In this document: positions 24,705 through 36,069 of the stretch, piece after piece | Position numbering within the stretch: position 1 is the first letter of the stretch | Layout: the number at the start of each line of letters is the position of its first letter | Origin: Podocnemis expansa | Lineage: Eukaryota; Chordata; Testudines; Podocnemididae | Length of the DNA stretch: 64,000 nt | NCBI GenBank assembly: GCA_007922195.1 | Contig: ML682038.1 | Location: 5,479,774 to 5,543,773, forward strand | Direction: 5' to 3' | Notes under the pieces: generated by a model | What the model was told of the DNA's origin: nothing | The model's input: the letters and a program-made list of their open reading frames with translations, nothing else | Database searches by the model: none | Program-made: the position numbers and the translations under genes

Positions 24705-27260
24705 TGTGGGTCACTGGACATAGATTTATGGCAGGATTCATACCCCTTAAACTCCTTGAATTGGGACATGCCCCAAATTCCCCAGGAAGGAGTAGGAAAG
24801 AAGTGAAGGTAGACCCCTGACTGAAATTTTGTTGCTTACTAATCTAATAATTTCAATTAATCTAACTATTTTAACTACTAAAGATGACTGGTAAGGAATA
24901 CTAAAGGATCACTTGCTGAAACGAATAAGAGACGCTCCCAAAACCATCACAGAACTGAAAAGGAAGTGGGTGGGCAAGACTCTATATATCGCGCCATGTC
25001 TCTGTAACTCCAGGGGGCACCTGTGTCAACCCAGCAGGGTTCTGCTAGGGCAAGAACTTTCTGACAGTTATGCACATGGCACACACAGGCCTACTCATAA
25101 TCAACATGATCAAGCACTCAGAGGAGTGTTATAGTCCAATGGTATTGATTCAGAACTTTAGAAATTAAAGTTAAGCTATAGTGATTAATCATGATAATAT
25201 GGATAGCTGAAATAATAAAAAAAGAAAAGAAAAAGAGCTATGTTTAGAATTGTATTATGTGCCAAAAAACTCTGAGAGTTCAAGTTAAAGTAGAAATTTT
25301 CTATCCAAATGCTGATTCTTTCTCATAAAACATGAAAAGGTATTTGAAAACCTTACAAATTTTGGACAAATAGATTCATGTTCATTTACTTAACTATCCA
25401 ATTTCATTCAGAGTATTGACCAGCTCACTAGCCACCTCAGTCACTTTAAGAGTTGTTTCAATGGTTCTTAGGAACCTATGAGAAACAAAGAAGCTGTTTC
25501 CACCCCTCATTTTTATACCACACCCTAGTTTAGGACAGGAAACCGAGAACAGTAAATCAAATTAAATCCATCTGGGTGAACTTAAACAGCTGTAATTAGT
25601 TATGTTCTGAAATATCTGATCTGTGTCTTTCAATTAACGGCCAAACTGGCATTTGATGAACTGGGGTCAATGGCCTGCCTCTTGCAAAAGCCTATGTGGG
25701 ATCTTTAATGGTCATAAACAAGGATCAGCAATCCCTGACTTGTGTACCAAAAGTAGCACACGGGCTCATTCTGAATGGCACACAGGTCTCCAAGCTCTGT
25801 GCTGCTGCTCCAGCCCCAACACAATTCCCAATGGCAGTCACTCAGCTGCTTCCACATCTGCTCCATTCACCAGCGGGCCTGGGAGCTGGGGCTGAATGGA
25901 CCCTTTTTAAATCTCCCACCCTGCAGAAGATGAGAGAAATGTAAAATGCCACACTGCAGTGGCCCCAGGCCTGGCCAGCTAAAGAGCAGTTCTGGCTAGC
26001 CCTTGGGGTGAGCATGTCACAATGCTGGGGGAGCCTCGGGGGAAGTGGTGGCAGGCTGTGGGCTTGAAACAGAGTGGCACTTTGGGGACCAAACAGGAGC
26101 CAGAGCCTGGCCACAGTAGATCAGAGTCAGGTGGGGTCAGAGCTGGGTGAGGTGCCTGGGGGGGGAAAGGAATTAGCAAGGATCCTAGCTGTACTGCTCC
26201 CAATATCTTCCTGCCACCCCTGCCCTGCCATGCTCCCTTGCCTCTCCATCTGCATCCTCCCTTGCACCCCTATCCTGCCATTCTTCCCTGTCACCCCACT
26301 AACCACTCCTTCTAGCACCTATGTCAAGTTTTATGGAAATATAATCACTTATCATGCCAACTTGCATAACCTGAAGCTTAAGAAATCAGGATATATTTCT
26401 GAAACAAAAGGAGATCAGCTGCTGTTATTATCAAACCTACCTGGATTTTTATTGAAGTCTAGCCCCAACTGAAAGCTCAGATTTTTAAATTTAAAAATAC
26501 TATCAAGAATATTACTAGCAAGAAAAAAAATTACAGGAATGGAGGAGATAATATTTTAAAACTTGTGTATAAAAAACTAGCTTGTTGAGGCAGCAATCTT
26601 GGACTTTTACATTTATTATTAAATTAGAAATATTTAACAGAATTTTAGTTTATAAATTTTAAAAATGGCTTTACATAGTAGAGGAAGAGAAATACTGCAC
26701 TGTGTTAAAATACTGTGGTGATGGTAAACACTAAAAAACCCTAAGAGAGAAAATATCCTACTGTTCACAGAAAATGGCAGCCAGAAAATTTACTTTTAAG
26801 CAACATCAGCAAAGAATTGTAGTGTGTAATAAGTTAATGAACAATTTTAAATTGTTCTCCTTGTCTTTGACGTTAAATGTAGACAAACAACAAGAAAACA
26901 AAGAAATTTCAGTAGAAATCTGCACAAGATTTGGAGCAAAAATTCTCTATGTACTGTATTTCTGTTGTCTCTAGCTTTTAGTTCTCCCAACCTCTGTTCC
27001 AGTAAACAATATAGAAAAGTCACATGTTACATTATTGTAAACAGCATGGTCTTGAATGTTACAATATACTTTCTACCTCCTTTGTGTTTGTACTTTGGCT
27101 CCAATCAACAACTTCACATACAAGTCAACTTAAACATCCTATAAAAGTCTAAATGTATTGAAAACATTAAAGTAATATAATTTTATTTTTATAAGTACTT
27201 GTGAAGTAAGCATAGTATTAAAGTATATAATAGTATTATTATAGTACACATTACTATATC
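24705..27260. other. Mostly unique DNA with a GC-rich stretch at 25780-26320
   Basis: No gene recognised. The part from 25723 (aaggatcagcaatccctgac, then agtagcacacgggctc) resembles a hAT-like repeat start also present at 32206. The GC-rich part has overlapping frames on both strands without recognisable motifs. Confidence 0.45.
25723..25900 (+). repeat. Possible hAT-like repeat left end, related to 32206
   Basis: The sequence atcagcaatccctgac...gtagcacacgggctcattctg parallels gtcagcaatccctggcacac...gtggtgcacaagccaattca at 32211. Both resemble the ggtcggcaacctttggcac start of a common sauropsid hAT family, from memory. No right end or duplication was located. Confidence 0.4.
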
Positions 27261-27265
27261 ACCAC

Positions 27266-27371
27266 CCAGTAGTATGTTGCAGAGAACCAGGGAGATGGCT
27301 GGATTCAGCCTGGGGACGGTAGGTTGGTGTGTCCTGTTGGGTCGCAACCCACAAAAGGTTGAGAACTACTG
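27266..27371. repeat. Decayed hAT-like right end
   Basis: It ends gggtcgcaacccacaaaagg then ttgagaactactg, which matches the ggttgagaaccactg terminus of a hAT family. The left terminus and 8-bp duplication could not be located. Confidence 0.45.
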
Positions 27372-27816
27372 TCCTAGAGGCTTAATTTTCTTCAAATAAT
27401 TACACCTCTCCAAAGTACTAAAGAAAATCCATGAGTTTATCATCAATCATCTAACTAGGTAGCACATGTACCTACTACAGATGAAAGTCTGATGTAGACT
27501 GAACCATGTTAGGTAGCAGTAAAGAAAAAAAAAAAGCATTTCTATCAGCTGTTAATAGAATAGTACTGACAACTCCTCCAAAACTGGGAGTATAGTAGTC
27601 AATAATGGCATAGACTTTGATAGGGACAGAAGCTAATTTTTTCATCAAAACTTTCCATTTATGGCTAGAAATAAAATTGCAAATTGGTAAAAAATGGTTA
27701 AAAGCTGATGTGTAAGAAAAGAAGGGGTAATCCAAAACAAACTAACAAAAAACAAAAAAACAACCCAGAGCTATAAATCATGATTATTTCCCTACAGAAA
27801 TAGAATACACCTGAAA

Positions 27817-28026
27817 AGTTCCAGAGGGGCAGCCACGTCAGTTTGTGTACAGCAAAAACAATGAGAGTCCTGTGGCACCTTAATGACTGACCAATTTCTT
27901 TAGGCATAAGCTTTCATGGGCTCCAACCCACTTTGTCATGAATCTGACAAGTGGGTTGGAGCCCATGACAGCTTATGCCCAAAGAAATGTGTTAGTCTTG
28001 AAGGTGCCACAGGACTCTTGTTGTTT
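27817..28026 (+). mobile_element. Foldback SINE-like repeat with head and two inverted arms
   Basis: The head agttccagaggggcagccac is followed by an arm (gagagtcctgtggcacctta ... tcatgggctccaacccactt). After a short centre near 27939-27944 the same arm returns in inverse (aagtgggttggagcccatga ... aaggtgccacaggactcttg). Arms are about 83 bp. Near-identical 12-bp duplications flank it: acacctgaaaag (27807-27818) and acacttgaaaag (28027-28038), 11 of 12 bases; the first overlaps the head by two bases. The element's RNA would fold into a hairpin. Confidence 0.85.
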
Positions 28027-28186
28027 ACACTTGAAAAGGTATTTTAATGATGTGTTGTGAAACAAGTTGCTGTCAGTGCATATGGTCATTTTGTACACCC
28101 CACCCATCCCTCCTTCACACTTGAATATGCACAAACACATGAAGAAACTTGTTAATATTTTTTTTAACTTTTCCTAAATGTATATG

Positions 28187-28742
28187 GAATCCTGTACCAT
28201 TTAAAAACTAACAAATTTATTTATTGCGTGAACTTTCATGGGAGAAAAATCCCACTTTGTCAGATGCTTTGAAGATGGGGGAATTTACAGAATGGGAGGA
28301 AATAAATGCAGGGAAGTATAAGTCATGGAACAGGTCACATTGTAACAGCAAATCAAAGCAGTTGGAAAGATTCAAACACTGATGAACAGCACATAGAGGA
28401 AGATGAAGTCAAATCACCTATTTAATGATAGATCCAAAATCCCTTATTTCTCTCATTACAACAGGTGATTTGACTTCATGTTCCCCTATGTGTTGTTCCC
28501 ATGTTTGAATCTTTCCAACCACTTTGATTCACTGTCACAGTGTGACCTGTTCCCATGACTTATACTTCCCTGAATTTATCTCCTCCCATTCTGTAAGTTC
28601 CCCCATCTTCAAAGCATCTTACAAAGTGGGATTTTCTTCCACAAAAGCTCATGCAATAAATAAATTTGTTCATCTTTAAGTGCCACAGGACTCCTTGTTT
28701 GTTGTACTGAACTAGACTAACACGGCTGCCCCTTTGGAAGAA
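28187..28742 (-). mobile_element. Foldback SINE-like repeat, full-length 556-bp palindrome
   Basis: This is the longest copy. On the minus strand it starts with the head ccaaaggggcagccgtgtta and gtctagttcagtac, then an arm of about 220 bp (28463-28683), a loop of about 43 bp, and the inverted arm (28200-28419). The arms meet at tgaagtcaaatcacct (about 28404-28419) and aggtgatttgacttca (28463-28478). Flanking 13-bp duplications ctaaatgtatatg (28174-28186) and ctaaatttatatg (28743-28755) match at 12 of 13. The 10-13 bp duplications of this family exclude hAT (8 bp) and mariner (TA) and point to target-primed retroposition. No coding capacity. Confidence 0.85.
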
Positions 28743-28755
28743 CTAAATTTATATG

Positions 28756-30547
28756 TTGCAGAGTCTTCAGGACCTATTTATGCAAATACAGAAAAAAAAT
28801 TGTTACAAGGAATTATTGTTGTTTTTCATGACCGTACAATGATCCTGAAAGTCAACAAACCTGGAAACATAAACCCTCCAATTATGATATATTCACTAAA
28901 GCATTACTTTGGCTTTAACTTAAGTTTGTATTTTGTACTATTAAAGAAAAGTGAAAGAAGATGTAGCCATGTGCTGTAATTCATTGATCATACAAACACT
29001 TATTAAATATAAACACATATGCTTTTGTAGATTTGTTAGAAAGATTCGTTAATTGCTTAATGAAAGATGTCTTTCAGATACTAATTCTTTCATTTAGTTA
29101 AACAGATTAAATTTTATACAAGGCGATATTAGCATGCATGCAATGAAGTGACAAGGACAACTAAAAAGCTTTAAATGTTAATGGATGAAGTGTAGCTTTC
29201 TTGGTTACCCTAAACTAAAAGCTATAGTCTTCATTACATGTACTAAAGATTGCCTTTTCCTTTGCTTTCTCCATAGATAATATAGTTATTTTTAACACTG
29301 AAATGAACGCCACAATACATTTTGATTTAGCTGCTATGTTTGCATGATAAATCATGAAAACTGCATAAGAACTGCACATGAATTATTCTGAATAAACCAA
29401 AGAAATCAGAGATAGGTTAATTTTTGTAGAAAAGAAAATTGACATTTGAAGCACTATTTTTTTTAATTGCAGTGAGTATTTATCTTGTTTATGAACTCTC
29501 TTAGTTTACAGTTTTCGCATAGCAAAACCAAACATCTGTAACTGATTAATAACTTTGTCATCACAGTGTTAATGTCAACAGTTTCTGTAAAACCAAATTC
29601 CTCGCAATATCAACAGACCTGTGTCTTCATTTTTGCTCTAAACTATAGTTCAATCTGGCATAATCTTTTCTTTTTTTCCCCAGTAGGGTGCAGAGAGCCC
29701 TCTAGCTTCCAAGTGTGTTTCCTACTGTGGTACAATATTGGCCAGCATACAGCTGCTCTAAACAACTATTTGCATCTACAATGGGGTCATCCCACCACCT
29801 TCTTTTCAGATCAATATGACTGGTACAAACAATAGTTTGATTTTGATTGCTCTATAGTACGCTTGGGTAGATCCTCTGAATGCAAGTGAATTGCTTAGAA
29901 ACAATGGGCTGGTTCATCATCCAAAGCGTCCGTTTTCAAACAGCTGCCTCTGCACACTCACCCTGCCAAACGTCCAGAAAAACAGATGGTTTCAGCATTC
30001 ATGGGTAGTTTAGTGAAAGCCCTAGAGTCAACTGTTCGGGACATTTTATCATCTATTTGATAATGGAGCATTCTCTAATGATAAAAATTAAAAATACACT
30101 TAAAAATCCTATTAATTCAAACACATACAAACCAAATTTCTTACTTCTCATAATGCTAGGGATCTGGTTTAAACAAACAACAGATTGGAAATTCAAAGGT
30201 GAGGATGAAACACCATCCTGAATTTACTCTATGGAATATTCATGGTATTGTGGGAAATGCCACACAGTAAGTGCTCTCACATATCATGTGTACTGTAATA
30301 CCTAGGCACTAAGGGGGAAAGGTAATAACTGAGAGCTAGTCTCAACTTTGAATGCCCTGGATTTTGTGTGTGTGTGTGCATGCACGCATGTGTGCATGAG
30401 CGCACACCCACAGCAGGCGCTTAAGGGCCCGAAAGCATAAGGACTACTGTGGTTCTGCTACACAGTGGAGTGGGGGTGCAAGCTGCACAGAGCCCACATA
30501 AAGGGATTCTGTGCTGTGTAATCCACTGTGCATTGCTCCACAACAAC
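28756..30547. other. Unique-looking AT-rich DNA
   Basis: No gene or repeat recognised. A short (GT)n run lies at 30366-30378. The chance frames are under 90 codons. Confidence 0.5.
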
Positions 30548-30549
30548 TA

Positions 30550-30830
30550 AGGGCTAGTCTACACAGGAAGCCCTACAACAGGGCAGATGCATCAGTGCAT
30601 CTGAACTGTTATAGTGCATCGTGTGAAGATACTCTGTGCTGCTGGGAGAAAGCTCTCAGGCTAGTATATAAAAACCCCACTTCCACAAAAAGTGGTATCT
30701 AGCAGCAGAAGACATACCACTCGCCACTCCCTCACTTATGCCAGTGTAATTTATGTCACTCATGGGCAGATTATTCACATCTAGAGTTACTTATGTAATA
30801 TTTACATAACCTGTAATGTAGACAAGCCCT
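30550..30830. mobile_element. 281-bp MITE with TA target
   Basis: The ends are inverted: agggctagtctacac on the left and gtagacaagccct on the right (complement agggcttgtctac). TA flanks both sides (30548-30549, 30831-30832). This fits a non-autonomous Tc1/mariner-type element. The interior is unrelated to any coding sequence. Related single ends appear at 24413 and 53787. Confidence 0.7.
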
Positions 30831-30832
30831 TA

Positions 30833-33770
30833 GTCTGCATTACTATGAAGGCAAGTAGGGATAAGCGCGGACTAGTGTTGTGAGTATGCAGATACACTGG
30901 CCACAAATCTCAATGTGGAAATAAGGCAAAAGAGGTGTTACTTAATCAATGGGCTGTATCAGCAGTTGTACAGTTGCTGTGCATGTGCTCTAACTTTGCG
31001 GAGGATTCCATCACTGTGACCCAGTATGGAATTCCTTACAAGCAACTACACAGTTAGTGTGGATATATTCATTGAATCAAATTCCTCCATCCTAGCTAAC
31101 TACCATAGGTAGACATTTAGGGTTCGATTCTGCATGGTGTTGAGCACAATGGTTCAGGCCAATATTCACCCGACCTTGATTTTAATGGAAAAAACTCATA
31201 TGCTTGAACATTAAGTATCTGATAAAACACTCTCCTGGACTAAGGAGAGAATGGTCAATACTGTGCAGGATGAAACCCAGTACTATGCAAAATACTGGGG
31301 GATCTGAAGCAAAACTCCAAAAATCTACTGAAGGGCTTCAGGATTTGGCCCACTGAAAATACAATGAAAAAATAATGTATGGAATATACACATTAACTAG
31401 ATCACAAATGTTAAGAATTAGGCTTTTTAAAAGATTTTTAAAAATCTAAATGGGCTAATTTGCAAGTATTTTCATTTTAAAACATTTTAAAATTACAAAA
31501 CGTGACAAGTACTTCAAGACAAGGAAACAGAAAACCCAACAGAAAACCAAAAACTCTAAATTTAAATAGTGACTTCAAATAAATCTAATATATTTCAGTC
31601 CCAGTCTCATTGCTAAATCCCGGGGGGGGGAGAATATTTCAGGTTAATACTGGAGTCCTGGATAAAAGGGGATTTACAGCGGCAATTTTCATACAGATCT
31701 GGGCAATGATGCTACAAAAAGGTACACTTTTAAATCTATACTAATATACAGATAATATTCACTAAATATGCAATCAGTCAGTGTTTCTCCACGTTGCCAA
31801 TGACATCGGCCTTGAACGTTCATTTCTCCAGTCCTTTGCACTTCATTCCATATTGTTCTTTAATGGAAAGATTACTTTAGTCATCCTGAAGGTCACTACT
31901 GTCTCTTCCTTCAAACCCCACATTAATGCCTCTCTCTCCTATGCCACCTACAAGAAGTCAGTCAACTAATCATGGCTAAATTGAAGGAAAACATGGATTC
32001 CTGAGTTAATATATTTGTTTACATTAAATACAAAACCAATCAAAAATACCACAAAAATCTTTCAAATGATTTGGAACTACCAAACTACGCACCTGAGTAA
32101 CATATGTAACTGTGATTTTATTAGTGTGACGCACTCATCCTCCATCATCCATCTCTTCAGTAATTTGTTGCATTTACCTGTGCCTTTCCCTAAATTAGTT
32201 AGCAGGAGTCAGCAATCCCTGGCACACATGCCAACAGTGGTGCACAAGCCAATTCAAAACAGCAGACAGTGCCCTCCACGGGACCAACATAATTGCTGCT
32301 CCTGACACTAAAAGCCACTAGCAACTGGAGGGGGGTCCCCAGGAACACTGCCTAAAGAAAACACCCAGAGCAGCTTTCAGCAGTCTCTCTGGGGACACAC
32401 CCTCTCTCTCAACCACTGCCAAAAGAAGAGGCCTAGAGTGGGCTTTGAGTGGTGGGGAGGGGGATGGGGAAAGGGCACCCCAGCTGTAGCTGGTGCTGAA
32501 TTCTTAGGTGGCAGTCATTTATTTTCAGCAGAGGGGGCCACAGTCACTGGGTGAGGGTTGGAGAGGACAGATCGTCATGGGGATTGGCATCAGCTGCCAA
32601 CCTCTCTGAACCAAAGCTCATTAAGTCTAAGTCTTTCCAATGACTTCAATGCACTTTGAATTAGGCCCTTAGCTAAGAACTCTTACTATTGCTCGGATAA
32701 TGTCCAATTCCACAGGGTCCTGATACTGACTGAGGTTTGGAATATTACTGCAAAATAAATTAATAGGACAGTGAACACTCTGGGTCTCAAATCTGTGTGG
32801 AATGTGTTAGGAAATGCAGAAGAATAGTGAAAAAATAAGTGCAATCAGGAGGCATTATGTTACCAAAAGATGTCACAGTGTTTGGCCTTGGTTTTTTATT
32901 CACAGTTTTAATTTTCCCAGTTTAATCTCTGGCTATTCACACTCTTATATCTATATTTCCCTGTGCCTGGATCAGCCCTTCTCCAGGTGGAAATTCTTGC
33001 ATGTGATTGGCAAGAAATTCAGCTTTCTTACTATTTTCTGTCCCATCTTCTCAGATTTTCACCTGTTATCTTTTATCCCTCTTCATCCTTCTCTCTCATA
33101 TTCTCTCTCCTTTCAACCTTTTACTTTTTCCCCCTCTCTCCACAGACAGCTATCCTCTCATCTTTATTCACTCCTTTCTTTCTCTGTTCACTGTACATCC
33201 TAGTTTCCTCTTCTTAATCCTCTTCTCTTCCCTAAAGCCCCAATTCAGGAACACATACTTATTCAGAATAGCACTTATCCATGTGCTTGACTTTGAGATT
33301 GCATTTAAATGCTGACCTAAACCTCTGTCCACACTCCCTTTCATTACACTCTCTTCCCACATATCTCACCATCATACGCCCACCCCACATATCAGAGAGA
33401 TTGCAGAACACCAATCAGAAGTGCTGCAAGGGCTCTGACAGCATGGAAGCAGACACTTCAATACAATAATGTTTCAAGAGGGTAAATGCGTAAGATCAAG
33501 GGCAGAAAACCAGAGTTTTTGGAACACTGCTCTGTGCAAAACAAACAAAAAAAAATTACTATTCCTGCTCTTCTGTACTCATGGTTTGTTGTATGGTCTG
33601 TTTTAGGATATCAGTTCTTGAACTAAGAAGTAGTACACAGAGGTATGGTCATATATATGGGACATTATGTAAAAAATTAGATTTTTGTTTGAAAATTTTC
33701 TCCCACTGCTGGGCAGGTCATTTCAATCTTCTCTACTTTTGTATCTTCTCCAGCCATTTGCCTATCATGT
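30833..33770. other. Mostly unique DNA with old repeat fragments and a pyrimidine-rich stretch
   Basis: Old dispersed repeat fragments are near 31120-31225 and 31285-31350. A possible hAT-like start is at 32206. A G run lies at 31622. The stretch 33035-33235 is strongly pyrimidine-rich on the plus strand. It gives overlapping Ser/Leu/Phe-rich frames of up to 129 codons that are compositional artefacts. Confidence 0.5.
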
Positions 33771-33775
33771 CTATT

Positions 33776-33893
33776 TAAACAGTAAGTTCTTTGGGGGGTA
33801 AAACTATTTCTTACTGTGTGTTTGTACTATGCCTAGCACAATGAGGCCCTGGTCTTAGCTAAGGCCCCTATAAACCACTATATAAAAATATTT
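33776..33893 (+). repeat. Old LINE/SINE 3' tail (L2- or MIR-like)
   Basis: It reads taagttctttggggggtaaa, actgtgtgtttgtactatgc, ctagcacaatgaggccctgg, then a decayed aaggcccctataaaccacta and a (TA)-rich end. In sauropsid genomes this block (gcctagcacaatggggccct) is a common ancient 3' end, from memory. A reverse-oriented relative lies at 57180-57242. Exact family uncertain. Confidence 0.6.
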
Positions 33894-33895
33894 TT

Positions 33896-35997
33896 AAGAC
33901 TTTATAAATAACAGTCAAGATTACTATGCCAATAAACAGATTAGAGAATTATAAATGTTTCTCTTGTTTTCCATTCTGTTTACTGTGTGCATTAGGCAGC
34001 ACTAGCCAAATAATAAAGTCAGTTTCACTGTTCTTTCTGAGTAAGCAAATTCCCCCCTGTTGTTTGTGGGGCTCTTGCGGCACAACAGGGGAGAGAAAAG
34101 CACTTTAAAAAGGAAGAAAATATAATTGTAAAATTACAAAAATTGGCAGGGGAACACAAAGGCAGAGATAGTTCCTAAAAATGAATTGGAAGCGGTTTTA
34201 AAGTCATTAGATTTCAAACTGATAGTGTCGATATAAGTAACATTACATTTACACTACAGAAGTTATAACTAAAGTAGGTCAATGGCAGAGATTTAGGATA
34301 AAAGAGGTCATTTCCGGGAGTCTATGCATCAATACTTGTAAGATAATTTCTGGCCAGATGAAAAGTATCACCTTACCTACAGAAACATCTATTTTTCCTG
34401 AGACCAATATGGTTACAAAAACATTTTCTGCAGTGCCATAAATTATTAGTATAACAAGAGAATTGTAAACTGTACTGCTCTAGGTTTTATTCATCTCCAG
34501 TAAAGTGCTATGAAGTTCAACAGCCCTACAGCATCAAAATTCATCGAGTTTTGTTTTCCAAAATCAACATAATAGAAAATTTAGAACTAAGCTATTCAGG
34601 GGTTAAGTATGGGATTAGACTGAAGTATATCCTGTGGATTTTGTGTATGGTATAACGCTGCATATGGATAGCTGTTCCATCTGGCTAAAGTAAATAGCAC
34701 AAAGATATAAGCAGATAATGTTACAGCTAATTTAGTAACATGCACCCACATGATACCAGTAACTTCAAGTCCAGATTAGATCGAAATGTTCAAAATTGTT
34801 ATCATTTGCAAATCTTCACTGAAACTTACTCCTTGTAAAAATTTCTATATGTTAAAATCTAGACCTCACCACACCAACCTATGGCATTTCTAGAGTAGAT
34901 TACTGCAGTGTAACTTGTAGCAATACTTGAAGACCCACTGGAAGGTACAGGTGGTACACCTTCAGTAGTTTAAGCCATAGAATTCAGCAAGTTAAGTCAT
35001 GACATTTACAGAGAGCCTAATATTGAAATTCTCAAGGAACTGCAGTGTCACTATAATCACTGCCAAATGCAATTTAGTTCTAGATGTCTTAGCCAATCTC
35101 TCTCCCAATGAGCCACGGTTGCAACTGAGGATAGCTGGGGCATTTGAAACCAAGAATCACTAGATTTAAAAGTCTGGATCTGACAGCCAAGCATTCTCCA
35201 GGACCTCATCTTAGGATTTCACCTCCTCTAATAGATCAACATACTTAAGAGTTTGTTAAATTTTACAGAGCGTTCTCTTTTCTCAAGAGCTTATTTCAAA
35301 AGGTGGATAGATGGGATGCGATGGAGGAAAATTGTTTGTTTTCTGAAATGTCGCTCTTTCTACTGATATCTTCCAGAGATGAAAAATTTTGTTGGGGTTT
35401 TATTTAATTTTGGACATGAACCTTGAGACATGCAGGTAAATAAAAAGTAAGAAAAATATCACTTATAAACCTATTAAATCGTCTTTGGCAAGGATTACAT
35501 TATGTACTTTCTACCCTTCATCATGGGCATTTACTTACATAAGCATCCCACTCAAGTCAAGCTCATTAAAGTCACTCATATGAGTGAGGGTTGATTGACA
35601 TGAGTAAGAGTTGCATAAACTAGACCTTCATTTATATTGTTAATATTCATTAGGTGGCAAAAAAGAATAAATCTCATTTCAAGCCCCTTACAAATCTTTT
35701 ACTTGAGCCCAAGAACTGCTGGTGATGTGTTTACATGAAGTGTGTTGAGTTTCCTAAATAGATTATTTGGGAGAGAAAGGAAATGAGCTGGTTCAGAATA
35801 ATGCTCCTTTAAATCTACTCCAATTTCTCTGACTGAGTTAATCAGATTTGACATTGATTTCATCCTGTATTCAGAACCTGTTAAATATTCTGTCCAGCAG
35901 AACAACAAACATTGTTTCAGTTACTGAGACAAGCAGGTAGAAATTAAAAGAAACATTAATGACTCACATTTACCTTTACAATAGACTTTATAATAAT

Positions 35998-35998
<1 letters not shown>
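33896..35998. other. Unique-looking AT-rich DNA
   Basis: No gene recognised. An old dispersed repeat fragment (catatgagtgagggttgatt, agtaagagttgca) lies near 35575-35620. Confidence 0.5.
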
Positions 35999-36039
<41 letters not shown>

Positions 36040-36053
36040 GCGCGCGCGCGCAC
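35999..36053. repeat. Composite microsatellite (CT)n(CA)n(CG)n
   Basis: Eleven CT units are followed by about nine or ten CA units and then about six CG units. The tract ends in cacatgtgcatgtacacaca. Uninterrupted CG dinucleotides are rare in this AT-rich, CpG-poor region. Alternating CA/CG runs can adopt left-handed Z-DNA. Confidence 0.95.
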
Positions 36054-36069
36054 ATGTGCATGTACACAC

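Noticed and set aside
32814..33315. Ser/Leu/Phe-rich frames up to 129 codons
   Set aside because: They follow from the pyrimidine-rich composition. All three frames overlap and no signal peptide or domain is convincing.
36001..36053. CRISPR-like or satellite array
   Set aside because: It is a simple dinucleotide microsatellite; no spacer-repeat arrangement exists anywhere in the window.
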